A DNA stretch of 64,000 nucleotides from Pantoea ananatis LMG 2665 (GTDB lineage Bacteria; Pseudomonadota; Gammaproteobacteria; Enterobacterales; Enterobacteriaceae). The stretch lies in NCBI RefSeq assembly GCF_000710035.2, contig NZ_JMJJ01000005.1:1054001-1118000 (forward strand), written 5' to 3'. The position numbers and the translations under genes were made by a program. This document shows positions 53,157 to 63,110 of the stretch, one piece after another (position 1 is the first letter of the stretch; each line of letters starts with the position of its first letter). The notes below the pieces were generated by a model. That model was not told the origin of the DNA, searched no databases, and saw nothing but the letters and a program-made list of their open reading frames with translations.

Positions 53157-54333
53157 ATGGCAAGGACTACGCGCCCACTCACAAACACAGAAGTTATTCG
53201 CTCCAAAGCCATTGATAAAGATTTGACGCTACATGATGGAGACGGACTTTTTATGGTTGTGAAAACTACCGGAAAGAAGCTTTGGCGTTTCCGCTATCAA
53301 AGGCCAGCGACAAAACGGCGTACCATGATGGGCCTCGGTGCCTTCCCTGCTCTGTCGCTGGCTGATGCCCGACGCCTACGCGCTGAATACCTCTCGTTGT
53401 TAGCTAGTGGCATTGACTGACCCACAAACTCAGGCCGAACAGGTCACAGAACAGCAGCAAATTGCTTTAGATAGTATTTTCTCGACCGTGGCCGCTAACT
53501 GGCTAGCTTTAAAGCAGGCCAGCATTACACCGGATTACGCTAAAGATATCTGGCGTTCTCTTGAGAAAGATGTTTTCCCTGCCATTAGTGAGATCCCTGT
53601 GCAGGAAATCAAAGCACGTAAACTGGTTGAGGCGTTAGAACCCATTAAGGCCCGTGGTGCTCTTGAAACCGTTCGTCGCTTAGTACAGCGTATCAATGAG
53701 ATTATGATTTACGCGGTCAATACTGGACTGATTGATGCTAACCTTGCCTCGGGCGTGGGAATGGCGTTTGAAAAGCCTAAGAAGCAAAATGTGCCAACGT
53801 TGCGACCGGAAGAATTGCCGAAGCTTATGCGTTCGCTAATGATGTTGAATCTATCCGTCCCCACTCGCTGCCTGATTGAATGGCAGCTTTTGACGCTTGC
53901 GCGCCCTTCTGAAGCTTCTGGTGCTCAATGGGCAGAGATCGATCTCAATGCAAAACTTTGGACGATTCCTGCCGAGAGGATGAAGGCTAAACGTGAACAC
54001 ATTGTTCCTCTATCATCTCAGGCAGTTGAGATTTTGGAGGTGATGAAGCCTATCAGTGCTCATCGTGAACATGTATTCCCCAGCCGCAATAATCCAAAAG
54101 TAGCAATGAATAGCCAGACTGCTAATGCCGCACTGAAGCGCATTGGATACGGCGGAAAACTTGTCGCTCATGGGCTGCGCTTTATAGCAAGTACAGCGCT
54201 AAATGAAGCGAGTTTTAATCCTGACGTTATTGAAGCAGCACTTGCACATATCGATAAAAATGAAGTTCGTAGAGCATACAATCGTTCAACATATTTAAAT
54301 AAAAGAATAGAAATGATGGATTGGTGGGGCTAA
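53157..54333 (+). pseudogene. intA: CP4-57-type integrase gene, frameshifted
   Basis: The N-terminal part (53157-53420; MARTTRPLTNTEVIRSKAIDKDLTLHDGDGL) and the remainder (53407-54333) together match P4/CP4-57 integrases, which also use ssrA. The frames join at a tandem TGACTGAC (53414-53421): removal of one TGAC restores SGIDPQTQAEQ. Catalytic parts are intact: Arg in LLTLARPSEASGAQW, HGLRFIASTALNE, then Tyr in RRAYNRSTYL. The C-terminus (MMDWWG) lacks about 20 residues of the family. Probably inactive. Confidence 0.88.
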
Positions 54334-54400
54334 CAAATAAAGCCGGATTTACGAAATAAGCTATGATTATCACATATACTCATTATTACTTGTAGTTAAC

Positions 54401-54422
54401 AAAAAAGCCTCATTAGAAGGCT
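54401..54422 (-). terminator. Terminator at the 3' end of the AIPR gene
   Basis: On the minus strand AGCCT-tctaatg-AGGCT followed by six T; the stop codon lies in the loop. Confidence 0.75.
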
Positions 54423-56155
54423 GGTTTAACCTTATTCTCAAACAATTCATATACTGGACGATTCATCTGTGCAGTAGCAGCAATTAGTTGTGAGAAGTTA
54501 GAAGTACACTCCCTAACTTTAGTTGGGCTTTTTAAACCGCCATCAATTAATGCTGGCAAAAGTTGATTACTTAAAGCCAAGCAAATATCTACTATTGGTT
54601 CCCAAATCACCTCAGCACTGGATGGCGACTCATTATTTCCAAATGAAATTCTAAATAGGTCAGGTATGGGCCGCCCCAGAAAACTCTCTAGACATTCAGT
54701 TATAGCAGAACATAGCAACGGGATCGCTCCCCTGTATCTCAAATATTCTAACTGAGCTGCATCGTTTTTGGATAATACTTCTTTTTTCCCTAAATGAATT
54801 TTTTTATTGACTATACATTTCATTAATGAAAATGCACAAACAATATGAGATGCTTTTGTGCTGTCATTAAATATTCTTGAGTAATAGGAATCATTTGTCC
54901 AAATAGCAGATCTTTGGTTATATGCTATAGTCGGTTCTCCATGAAAACTCATTAGAGCCTGTCCAACTGTGTATGATGGTAAGAGATTTGGCTTCCTACG
55001 TATGACACTTTCGGCACTGCCTCTGCGACCGCCTTCATACTCAGCATCTGGAATAGAAGAAAACTCAACCTTCAAGCGCTTTTGTATTTTATCTGTGCTT
55101 CTAAAATCAGATGCTTCAACTTTATTCTGGCTGTTATTATATTGAATAATATTTTGAATTAAATCAGCATCTCCATCTCTTACTTTTATAAATCTGGCCT
55201 GAACTCGAACATCTTCTGTTGGTAAACGAGCAAGAGATCCAAGAGCACCTGTTGTTTGAGCGCCATTAACGATAGACATACCTCTGACCTCAAGGTTGCG
55301 TTTTTTTTCAATATAGTTATAGTCATGTACTAGTATTGTAACTCCATTGTTAAAAACCCAAAAATCAGATGCTGAATTTTCTGCGCTAGTTTTAATACCA
55401 TTATTAATATTGGAATCAGTAGATCTTGATCCAAGATAATCTCTCACATTTGCAGAGAAAATATTCAACTTATGCTTTTTATATGCCCTCGCTAAATCCT
55501 TACCTTGAATCGTAGTGCAAAAAGAAGACCACTCTCCTCCATTTATTTCATAACCGCCATCACTTACTTTTATGTTAAAAGTTTCATCAACTAAGATTGG
55601 AGATAGGGATTCACTGTACCACTCAGTAATTTTTTCCGCACCAACTTCAACCGCATGCACCTGAACTTTTGAATGACTGAAGTCATGCTTCAAAATAGTA
55701 TCTGCTGTTTGCTGAACCGTTACTAACTCCTGACTCACATTTTTAGAAACTGGCAAATTATGGACATACCAAACATATAAAGTTTTTACTTTAGACTGCC
55801 TTATTAAATCTCTAATCTGTTTTGCTGAGGAATTTATTCTTTCAGGAACCTCCCTTAAATCTCTTTGCAGAAGCCATGCTAAAGCGATATTGAGGTCGCT
55901 GGCTTTATTTGCCGGAGCTTCTTGCCTATCTTTTCCTGAAAAGTAGCATTGGGCGAGAACGGCAAATTCTTCTTCTTCATTTATATAAACAAGATCGCAT
56001 TTTTTATCATCATGCCCGTCAGTGATAGACTCTGCAGCAACTCCATCAATGTCATCGATTCGAAAATGCAGTGCTAATGCAAATAAGGCTAAACCATTAT
56101 CCCCATATGATTTCAGATCCTCTCTGCTTTCATAGGCCTGTGTCCATGTACTCAT
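54413..56155 (-). CDS. AIPR-family abortive infection protein
   Basis: 580 residues. The AIPR signature is clear: LNIFSANVRDYLGSRS, DFWVFNNGVTILV, MSIVNGAQTTGALGSL, then QNIIQYNNSQNKVEASDFRSTDKIQKRL. The N-terminal 150 residues (KKCDLVYINEEEEFAVLAQCYFSG) look like a restriction-endonuclease-type DxxQ/E-x-K fold. AIPR proteins are linked to phage abortive infection. It stands alone, beside the dead integrase, and is AT-rich, as in a defence island remnant. No partner methylase or modification gene is seen. Confidence 0.85.
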   Translation of the reverse strand: MSTWTQAYESREDLKSYGDNGLALFALALHFRIDDIDGVAAESITDGHDDKKCDLVYINEEEEFAVLAQCYFSGKDRQEAPANKASDLNIALAWLLQRDLREVPERINSSAKQIRDLIRQSKVKTLYVWYVHNLPVSKNVSQELVTVQQTADTILKHDFSHSKVQVHAVEVGAEKITEWYSESLSPILVDETFNIKVSDGGYEINGGEWSSFCTTIQGKDLARAYKKHKLNIFSANVRDYLGSRSTDSNINNGIKTSAENSASDFWVFNNGVTILVHDYNYIEKKRNLEVRGMSIVNGAQTTGALGSLARLPTEDVRVQARFIKVRDGDADLIQNIIQYNNSQNKVEASDFRSTDKIQKRLKVEFSSIPDAEYEGGRRGSAESVIRRKPNLLPSYTVGQALMSFHGEPTIAYNQRSAIWTNDSYYSRIFNDSTKASHIVCAFSLMKCIVNKKIHLGKKEVLSKNDAAQLEYLRYRGAIPLLCSAITECLESFLGRPIPDLFRISFGNNESPSSAEVIWEPIVDICLALSNQLLPALIDGGLKSPTKVRECTSNFSQLIAATAQMNRPVYELFENKVKPAF

Positions 56156-56220
56156 GCTTAATCCTTAGTTAAGAAAAACTTAAGATTATCGTTTGCTACT
56201 TAAGCAATCAACTGCATTTT

Positions 56221-57469
56221 TGACCAGCCCCCAGTATTAGATACAACCTTCAGTTAGTAATGTCGGTGGGTTTTTCTTCATGTTTCCCGTTTCGCCAGCC
56301 TGCTGCAAATTCAGATGGCGTCTGATAATTCAGCGATGAATGAGGTCTGGACTCGTTATAGTCCTGCCGCCAGTCATTAATGATTTTCCGGGCATGAAGA
56401 ATATCGCTGAACCCGTGCTCATTCAGTCATTCATCGCGAAATCGTCCGTTAAAGCTCTCAATAGATCCGTTCTGTGTTTGTTTGCCGGGCTGGATTAAGC
56501 GTAACTCAACACCATGCTCATCGGCCATTGATCCAGTGCGCGGTAAGTGAGCTCCTGCCCCAAGTCAGTTCTTATCGACGCCGGATAACCTCTAAACAGT
56601 ACAATGCTGTCCAGAATACGCGTGACCTGAACGCCTGAAATCCCGAATGCGATGGTAATTGTCAGTCACTCCTTCGTGAAGTCGTCCACACAGGTCAGGC
56701 ACTTGATCCTGCGACCGGTGGCCAGCGCGTCCATAACGAAATCCATCGACCAGGTCAGGTTGGGTGCCGCCGGGCGGAGCAGCGGCAGACGTTCTGTTGC
56801 CAGCCCTTTACGACGTCGTCTGCGTTTTACGCTCAGCCCGCTCAGATGATAAAGGCGGTACACGCGCTTGTGATTAACCTGAAAGCCTTCACGGCGCAGT
56901 AACTGCCAGATGCGTCGGTAGCCAAAACGCCTGCGCTCCATTGCCAGCTCAGTGATGCGCCCAGATAAATGCGCATCAGCCGCAGGACGCTGAGCCTCAT
57001 AGCGGCAGGTCGACGCCGGACGCTGAGCGTCATAGCGGCAGGTCGAAAGGGACAAACCTGTGAGTCTGCAGGCACGACGTTGCGACAGACCGGTGGCATC
57101 ACACATCAACAACACGGCTTCCCGCTTCTGGCCTGTCGTCAGTACTTTCGACCCAGAGCCACCTGAAGTGCCTCCTTATCCGGCATGGCCTCGGCGAGCA
57201 GCTTCCTGAGTCTGGCGTTCTCTTCCTCAAGTGACTTCAGGCGGGAGATTTAAGCCGCTTCACCTCAGGAACTTCCATGCCACCAAACTTCTTGCGCAAG
57301 GTGTAGAAAGTGGCATCGGAAATGGCGTGCTTACGGCAGAGCTCACGGGCAGAAACCCCGCCTTCCGCTTCGCGAAGAATACTGATGATCGCAAGCTTTT
57401 TTGTGTCCTGAAGTCAATCAACTTCAATCTGCATCAAGTTATATTTGGGGATACTGAGGGGGGACCGAT
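56221..57469 (-). mobile_element. Decayed IS3-family insertion sequence
   Basis: About 1.25 kb, the usual IS3-family length. The left end (56221, TGACCAGCCCCCAGTATT) is roughly inverted at 57447-57469. On the minus strand a broken orfA (REAEGGVSARELCRKHAISDATFY, frameshifted after KRLK) precedes orfB (SQRRACRLTGLSLSTCRYD, RRFGYRRIWQLLRREGF, TWSMDFVMDALATGRRIK, VDDFTKE with the first catalytic Asp). orfB ends at a TGA after DDFTKE, and more stops and shifts follow. Not functional. Confidence 0.85.
56985..57050. repeat. 33-bp tandem duplication inside the IS orfB
   Basis: Two units starting at 56985 and 57018 (GGACGCTGAGC then TCATAGCGGCAGGTCGA) duplicate 11 codons in frame (YDAQRPAST / YEAQRPAAD). 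Confidence 0.8.
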
Positions 57470-57531
57470 AACTATGGCAAAGGTATTCCTGAAATTATGA
57501 GTATTGCTCAATCAGAAAGCAGGCCAACGAT

Positions 57532-58479
57532 TTATTGTGAAATAGATTGGGAAGCCCCAAACAATGCTGTTGTCCGGGAGATAAAGTCATGTGCATACTT
57601 TGATAAAAAACTTTTTTTATGATAGATGATATTCAATGGGCTAAAAACATAACCATCTCGTAAAAGGACAGGTAAAAAAACATTATCTGGATATCTCTCT
57701 TGTAAGGTTGGCACTCTTATTTCAGTCAGAAAAAAAACGCCAAGATCATAATCAAATAAAGAAAGCATAAGTTCTATAGAATCAACCTCTAATATTTTTC
57801 TTGGTTTAAACCCAGCCTCTTGAAAGCATACATTTACAATTTCATGAAGACGATAGTTTGATTTAAGTAAAATAAATGGGAAATTTTTGAATTTATCAAG
57901 CGTAGTACCATTTTTACATTCTAAAATAACATTGTCCGCATCCCTTCCAAAATATTCAACAAGCAGTTTTCTGGTGACTGCCAGATATAGCCTGTCGTTC
58001 ATCAATGGAATTGCCTCTAATAATGAATCACTTTCTTTTTTTATGCCTACAAAAAAGTCAAGCTCTCCGGAGATAACCATTTGCTCCATTCTGGCTGAGG
58101 TTTCAGTTGTAATATTTATTGTAACATTAGGCCATTTTATAAAAAATCCCGGTAAAAGCATGGGGAGCCAATAACTACCTCTATACGGAGTTACGCCAAT
58201 ATTTAATGTACCTATATTATTCTGTTTTATATCATTTATTCGAGATGATACATTATTACTTTCCATGAGTATTTTTATTGAAGAGTCATAAAGCACTATT
58301 CCCGCCTGAGTTAATTTAAGCTGCGGTTTTCTATGAAATAGATCTGTGCCGTAATAATCTTCTAATTTTTTAATATGTATGCTGAGATTTTGCTGTGAGG
58401 TGGAGAGTTTTTGGGCAGTTTTGGTAAAGTTTAAATTTTTTGCCAACTCGACAAAATAGCTCAAACTAATGAAATTCAT
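57532..58479 (-). CDS. LysR-family transcriptional regulator
   Basis: 315 residues. The N-terminal winged helix (YFVELAKNLNFTKTAQKLSTSQQNLSIHIKKLEDYYGTDLFHR) is standard for LysR regulators. The effector domain starts near IGTLNIGVTPYRG. AT-rich codons unlike the core genes. Transcribed in the same direction as the operon beside it, separated by 327 bp. It probably controls the transporter/dehydrogenase genes; effector unknown. Confidence 0.88.
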   Translation of the reverse strand: MNFISLSYFVELAKNLNFTKTAQKLSTSQQNLSIHIKKLEDYYGTDLFHRKPQLKLTQAGIVLYDSSIKILMESNNVSSRINDIKQNNIGTLNIGVTPYRGSYWLPMLLPGFFIKWPNVTINITTETSARMEQMVISGELDFFVGIKKESDSLLEAIPLMNDRLYLAVTRKLLVEYFGRDADNVILECKNGTTLDKFKNFPFILLKSNYRLHEIVNVCFQEAGFKPRKILEVDSIELMLSLFDYDLGVFFLTEIRVPTLQERYPDNVFLPVLLRDGYVFSPLNIIYHKKSFLSKYAHDFISRTTALFGASQSISQ

Positions 58480-58750
58480 AACAACCTCAATATAACTATA
58501 TAATAACCACCAATAATTACTCGCTTGTTTATCGTAATCACTGCATGTTAAATCGTTAAGATATGCAATGAATTGTTATTTTTTTGATAAAAATAGACAG
58601 CGATTGTATAATAATAAGAAAATTAGATTCGTTGAATTAACCAACTCATGGACATATGATTCAATAATAACTTATAGAAATAGGTGTTACAACTATTTTC
58701 CATTTCTAAAATAGCGCTGTTTACCTTAATTAAGGCATAATCTCTGAAGT

Positions 58751-58786
58751 ATAAAAATCGACCACTGATAATGCACTGTGGTCGAT
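58751..58786 (-). terminator. Terminator after the metabolic operon
   Basis: ATCGACCAC (58757-58765) and GTGGTCGAT (58778-58786) form a perfect 9-bp stem; on the minus strand TTTTTAT follows. The rest of the 58480-58806 gap is AT-rich and holds the regulator's promoter region; nothing else is seen. Confidence 0.75.
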
Positions 58787-58806
58787 CACATCAGATATAA
58801 ATACAA

Positions 58807-59838
58807 CTAATAATCAAACATTCCAACAGGAGTTTTATTACTTTCTTTTGTATCTATGTAAGTCACAGCGTTATTATAATCAATTAATGGTATTGGCCAT
58901 GTTGGAACCTTACCCTCATAAATCTCGGCAACGCCCATAGCAGCCATGTAAGAAGCACGAATTGCAGCTTCAACAGTATTTCCACCAATATGAGGAGTGA
59001 TTAAAATATTATTCAGTTTATACAATGGGTTATTCGGCAGCATTGGCTCATGAGCAATTACATCCAGTCCAGCTCCAGCGATCACGCCATTTTTACATGC
59101 TTCTAAGAGATCATCTTCATTTACCAATCCACCTCGAGCTGTATTGATCAGAAAAGCGCTCGATTTCATCATGGCTAACTTTTCTTTGTTAATCATCTTA
59201 TGAGTCACAGATGTATTCGGTGCATGAAGTGATATATAGTCACTTTCTGTAAAAATTCTGTCGAGATCTCTTACAACCTCGACACCATCAGGGAAATCTT
59301 TAGCAGGCTTATATGGATCATAGCACAGAACGTTCATTTCCATAGCAAGACACCGTTTGGCCGTGCGGCTTCCAATATTCCCACATCCAATGATCCCTAC
59401 TGTTTTTCCGTTTAATGTTGTCATATGAGTTTTTAATTTTGCCGCATAGTAATCTATTGGCAACATTGTACGAAGAGTGGTCACATTACGGCTCATGTAT
59501 AGCATTAGCATCAACGCTGTTTCAGCAACTGATGTACTATTAGCTACTGGCGCATACAAACATTTGACCCCAAAGTCGCTAGCAGCATCTAGATCCACAG
59601 CATCAAATCCAGCGCCATGTCGGACAAGAACCTTTAAATTTGGCGCTGCTGCCTCAAATACTTCACGAGACATTTTTGTCACACGAACAATAATCGCATC
59701 AGGCCGATGTAACTTCATATCTGCAATTACGTCCTCTGTTTCAAAGCCTCGACCATCAATTAACGTATGCCCTTGACTTTCAAGCAGATGACGGCCATCT
59801 TGTTTCAACTCTTGTGGTAACAGAATTTTCCAACCCAT
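58807..59838 (-). CDS. D-isomer 2-hydroxyacid dehydrogenase
   Basis: 343 residues. NAD-binding GIIGCGNIGSRTAKRC; catalytic Arg in LINTARGGLVNEDDL, Glu in VIAHEPMLPN, His in TPHIGGNT. VLVRHGAGFDAVDLDAA is the substrate-side loop. It interconverts a D-2-hydroxy acid and 2-keto acid, with phosphoglycerate- or hydroxypyruvate-type relatives; the substrate here is unknown. The C-terminus has about 25 residues beyond the usual end. Last gene of the operon. Confidence 0.88.
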   Translation of the reverse strand: MGWKILLPQELKQDGRHLLESQGHTLIDGRGFETEDVIADMKLHRPDAIIVRVTKMSREVFEAAAPNLKVLVRHGAGFDAVDLDAASDFGVKCLYAPVANSTSVAETALMLMLYMSRNVTTLRTMLPIDYYAAKLKTHMTTLNGKTVGIIGCGNIGSRTAKRCLAMEMNVLCYDPYKPAKDFPDGVEVVRDLDRIFTESDYISLHAPNTSVTHKMINKEKLAMMKSSAFLINTARGGLVNEDDLLEACKNGVIAGAGLDVIAHEPMLPNNPLYKLNNILITPHIGGNTVEAAIRASYMAAMGVAEIYEGKVPTWPIPLIDYNNAVTYIDTKESNKTPVGMFDY

Positions 59839-59862
59839 GTTAAAAACCTCATTATTAATATA

Positions 59863-61281
59863 TTACAATATACCAATCAAATTCCAATATGGTAGACCGA
59901 CAGCAAAGAGCACTGCAACAATAAGGGCAAGTACTATCGTCCCTTTTGTATACCAATCTTTTTGGCTAACATAGCCGTTTCCAAATAAATAAATACTTGC
60001 ACCGTTTCCGTAGTTACAAAGCAAAGCGCCGTATGCACCCAAGAGGGCTAGCATCAATGACAAAGCCATCATATCTACCTGAGTTGCTTTTGCTAAGGTA
60101 AGAATAACCGGGTAAATTGATACAATATAAGCAGCGTTCGAAACGAAAAAATACTTAACTACTAAACTAAGTAATACCAGTATGACTAAAACAAGGGAGC
60201 CGCTTATCACAGATAGATCAATGTAGTACTGAAATTGTGACGCAAGCCATGTATAGAACCCACCTTGATTCAGAGCAACGGTTATACTGAAAAATGCACC
60301 ATACCAGAGGAACATGTTCCAGGCCCCTTTTTCAGCCATTAGGTCATTCCAATCTAATAACCCAAAAATCAACTGCAGGGCTAACCAGATAAAGGCAACG
60401 ATATATAAACCCATTCCAATTTTATAGCCTATGCTCCATCCCAAAATAGCTAAGATAAAAAGAACTAACATGATCTTTTCGTCTCGTTTCATGGGACCCA
60501 TTTCAGCAAGCTTTTGCGTAACGATTGGTTTTATATTGCCTAAATCACGTATTTCTGGTGGAAATAACTTATAGACAACAAGAGGGCTTAAAAAAAGAAT
60601 AAGTAACCCCGGGACTAGCGCTGCTTTAAACCATAAACCCCACGATAACTCTATACCTACCAGTTGATTTACAGTCGATGCGATCACTGCATTGGATGCC
60701 ATCCCGGTTAAAAAAAGTGCCGCTGTTGACATTGCAATTACATGCTCTAATAACTCAAGGTAAGCACCTAACTTTCTGGGGTCCTTGTCTGGATGAGAAC
60801 CGAGAGATTCCGCTATCCCTCGAAATATCGGGAAAACAATTGCGGATCGGGATGTATTAGAGCCCGTTGCTGGACTTAATATCAAATCACAGAGCAGCAT
60901 AACATATCCTAAACCAAGTGAGGAACGTCCAAAGGAGGTATTCCCAAACTTGGATAGTAAAATGTATGCCATACGTTTACCCAGACCATTTTTTCTGAAT
61001 GAACTACAAGCTAGTAGCACGGCCAGCAAAAACCAAACGCTCTGATTCCCCCAACCTTGAAAAAGCAAATTGGGATCTTTTAAAAAAAATGATCCAATAC
61101 CTACGATAATCAGGCTAATAATTGGTTCGGAAAAAGGTTTTATGATTAATCCACACATTAGAGAAAGGCACAAACCAACCATATGCCATGTCTCAATATC
61201 CAGTCCACTAGGGGACGGAAGTATCCAGATTAGTACAGGGAAAATTACAACTGGAATAAGCTTTGCTATTTTGTACTTCAT
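59863..61281 (-). CDS. DASS-family dicarboxylate/anion transporter
   Basis: 472 residues, mostly hydrophobic with about 12 membrane spans. GNQSVWFLLAVLLACSSFRKNGLGKRMAYILL, SPATGSNTSRSAIVFPIFR (family SNT motif) and SNAAYIVSIYPVI are typical of the DASS (SLC13) group near CitT/TtdT-like antiporters. It probably imports a di- or tricarboxylate or hydroxy acid used by the dehydrogenase and RraA-like enzyme. Confidence 0.88.
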   Translation of the reverse strand: MKYKIAKLIPVVIFPVLIWILPSPSGLDIETWHMVGLCLSLMCGLIIKPFSEPIISLIIVGIGSFFLKDPNLLFQGWGNQSVWFLLAVLLACSSFRKNGLGKRMAYILLSKFGNTSFGRSSLGLGYVMLLCDLILSPATGSNTSRSAIVFPIFRGIAESLGSHPDKDPRKLGAYLELLEHVIAMSTAALFLTGMASNAVIASTVNQLVGIELSWGLWFKAALVPGLLILFLSPLVVYKLFPPEIRDLGNIKPIVTQKLAEMGPMKRDEKIMLVLFILAILGWSIGYKIGMGLYIVAFIWLALQLIFGLLDWNDLMAEKGAWNMFLWYGAFFSITVALNQGGFYTWLASQFQYYIDLSVISGSLVLVILVLLSLVVKYFFVSNAAYIVSIYPVILTLAKATQVDMMALSLMLALLGAYGALLCNYGNGASIYLFGNGYVSQKDWYTKGTIVLALIVAVLFAVGLPYWNLIGIL

Positions 61282-61307
61282 ATTTCGCCTTTCCTGCTTT
61301 AATATTA

Positions 61308-62006
61308 TTATTCATATGGCTTTTCAATTATCTCTACATCTTTTTTTTCCAATAAATCGTCTACCCATTGTCGATTGACAGTACCCGCTGCAGAGTTTTC
61401 TGCTTTATTTTTATCTTTTTCAGATAATACTATCGCTTTTTCCAGAATAGAATGAGCGTCACCTTTGGGTATTACAATTACGCCATCTCTGTCTCCAAGA
61501 ATGATATCTCCTGGATTTACAATAATACCACCACATGAAACAGGAACATTAACTTCCCCAGGTCCTTCTTTATATGGGCCAGATGGAGTTGTTCCAGTTG
61601 CATAAAGAGGTAATGTTCCTTTTGAAAGGACATCGATATCTCTGACCGGGCCATCAATTACAATCCCTTCTATTTTTTTGAAGCCTTGTAAATAATTAAA
61701 CATTATTTCACCCATAACAGCCCTACTTCGTTCCTCCTCGTTAGAGATAACAATTACATCGCCTGGTTGTGAAATATTCATGGCTTTATGAAGCATCATA
61801 TTATCACCGGCTCTGGCTTTAACTGTTAATGCAACACCACACATAATTCTACCGGACGGATTCGACATAAGTTTTATTTGTGGGTTCATTCCACACAATC
61901 GCCCCATGCAATCCGCCACATTTGCCGCTGCTATTTTACTGAATGCTTTAACCACTTCTGGATCTGGCAGTGTTCTTTTTGTAAAAACTCTATTACCTAC
62001 TGACAT
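61308..62006 (-). CDS. RraA-like protein / hydroxy-oxo-acid aldolase family
   Basis: 232 residues. ANVADCMGRLCGMNPQIK, GVALTVKARAGDNMMLHKAM, IVIDGPVRDIDVL and GDIILGDRDGVIVIPK are signatures of the RraA/HMG-CHA aldolase superfamily; the Arg and Asp of DGPVRD are the pyruvate- and metal-binding residues. In a catabolic operon an aldolase or decarboxylase role is more likely than RNase E inhibition. Confidence 0.82.
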   Translation of the reverse strand: MSVGNRVFTKRTLPDPEVVKAFSKIAAANVADCMGRLCGMNPQIKLMSNPSGRIMCGVALTVKARAGDNMMLHKAMNISQPGDVIVISNEEERSRAVMGEIMFNYLQGFKKIEGIVIDGPVRDIDVLSKGTLPLYATGTTPSGPYKEGPGEVNVPVSCGGIIVNPGDIILGDRDGVIVIPKGDAHSILEKAIVLSEKDKNKAENSAAGTVNRQWVDDLLEKKDVEIIEKPYE

Positions 62007-62040
62007 AGTATGTTCCTTATTAATTCTATTAATTTAGGTA

Positions 62041-62610
62041 TTATTTCCCATGGAGACAAAGTTCTGTTCCAACATGAACAAAGTGGACATCTGCATCCAT
62101 CATGTCTGCATAGAATAAAATCATCCCCTCTTTACCTTGTGGGATAACTCTCGACTGCCCTGAATGTGCAACAACTAATGCAGTAATCTCTTCAGGTAGT
62201 CCGTATTTATGGCAATAATATCCACTTAAAAAACCATGTTGATAGAGTTTACCTGTTAGACTTTTTTTACTAGTTCCAGGTCCACCAACATCCATTTCCA
62301 TTTCTTCCAATTTACATACATCATGTAAAACTGCTGAAATAATTAAAGTATCTGTATTTATGTCATATCCAAATTTTCTTATCATGTTCCTGGCTATGAC
62401 CAGAACATTTTCCGTAACACTCTCTGTATGCTTAATCAATCCAACGTTTGGTGCTCTGGTCGCAAATTGAGCTTCCTCAATGTTTTTCCAGGCACTCTTA
62501 TTTAATGCCTCGATCCATATTTTGCATGTAGCATCTACAAGTGTTTTATCTTTTACTTCTGAGAGTTGCGGGAAGTATTCTTTAATTTTTTCAATGTATA
62601 TCTCGCTCAT
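62041..62610 (-). CDS. HD-domain hydrolase-like protein
   Basis: 189 residues from the ATG at 62610 (MSEIYIEKIKEYF), preceded by GGGG. HTESVTENVLVIARN supplies the first His, ISAVLHDVCKLEEME the HD pair and VVAHSGQSR a later His. A metal-dependent phosphohydrolase fold. The family is not usually seen in organic-acid operons. First gene of the operon. Confidence 0.78.
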   Translation of the reverse strand: MSEIYIEKIKEYFPQLSEVKDKTLVDATCKIWIEALNKSAWKNIEEAQFATRAPNVGLIKHTESVTENVLVIARNMIRKFGYDINTDTLIISAVLHDVCKLEEMEMDVGGPGTSKKSLTGKLYQHGFLSGYYCHKYGLPEEITALVVAHSGQSRVIPQGKEGMILFYADMMDADVHFVHVGTELCLHGK

Positions 62611-62712
62611 TTTACCCCTCACGAGTCAACGTTATTTAATAAGCCATATCGTGTTCATATGTACTATATTGTTTGAAACCAAAAAATGGAAACAACAATT
62701 TATTTATTATTG

Positions 62713-62727
62713 ACAACAAAATGTTGT
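62713..62727. promoter_or_regulatory. Inverted repeat upstream of the metabolic operon
   Basis: ACAACA-AAA-TGTTGT-type palindrome, about 105 bp before the HD-gene start; a possible regulator site. The whole 62611-63110 gap has no gene; its left part is AT-rich and its right part (from about 63000) has core composition. Confidence 0.35.
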
Positions 62728-63048
62728 TGGTGCACCACTAAAATATCAACGCATTTCCTTATAATATCTTGAGGCATGAAGTGGATATACATAAATAGTC
62801 AATTAAAACACTTCGCATATGAGCGTCACATCACAAAAAAAGCATTCATCAATATAATTGTAAATAAAGTAATTTTAATAAAGTTGGCGTGAATAACATT
62901 TGATACGTGAAATTTGGTGATGGCTCTAGATTGACACTATAGATCTGCTGCATGCCTGATTAAGTCTTAACACTCATCAAGTCTCTTCTGCTTTGTGCCT
63001 GAACCCGAGATCAGAATCTACAGTGTCACCCCCTCCCTCTTCCTCCCC

Positions 63049-63095
63049 TTGACAGCCTCCCCCTCCATGCTCTAAAAAGGAAACGATCATTTCCT
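63049..63095 (+). promoter_or_regulatory. tetR-type promoter with operator
   Basis: TTGACA (63049-63054) and a TCTAAA -10 (63071-63076, spacer 16 bp). The palindrome AGGAAA-N6-TTTCCT (63078-63095) lies just after it, as for autorepression. Confidence 0.55.
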
Positions 63096-63110
63096 AATTG
63101 GAGATTAGCT

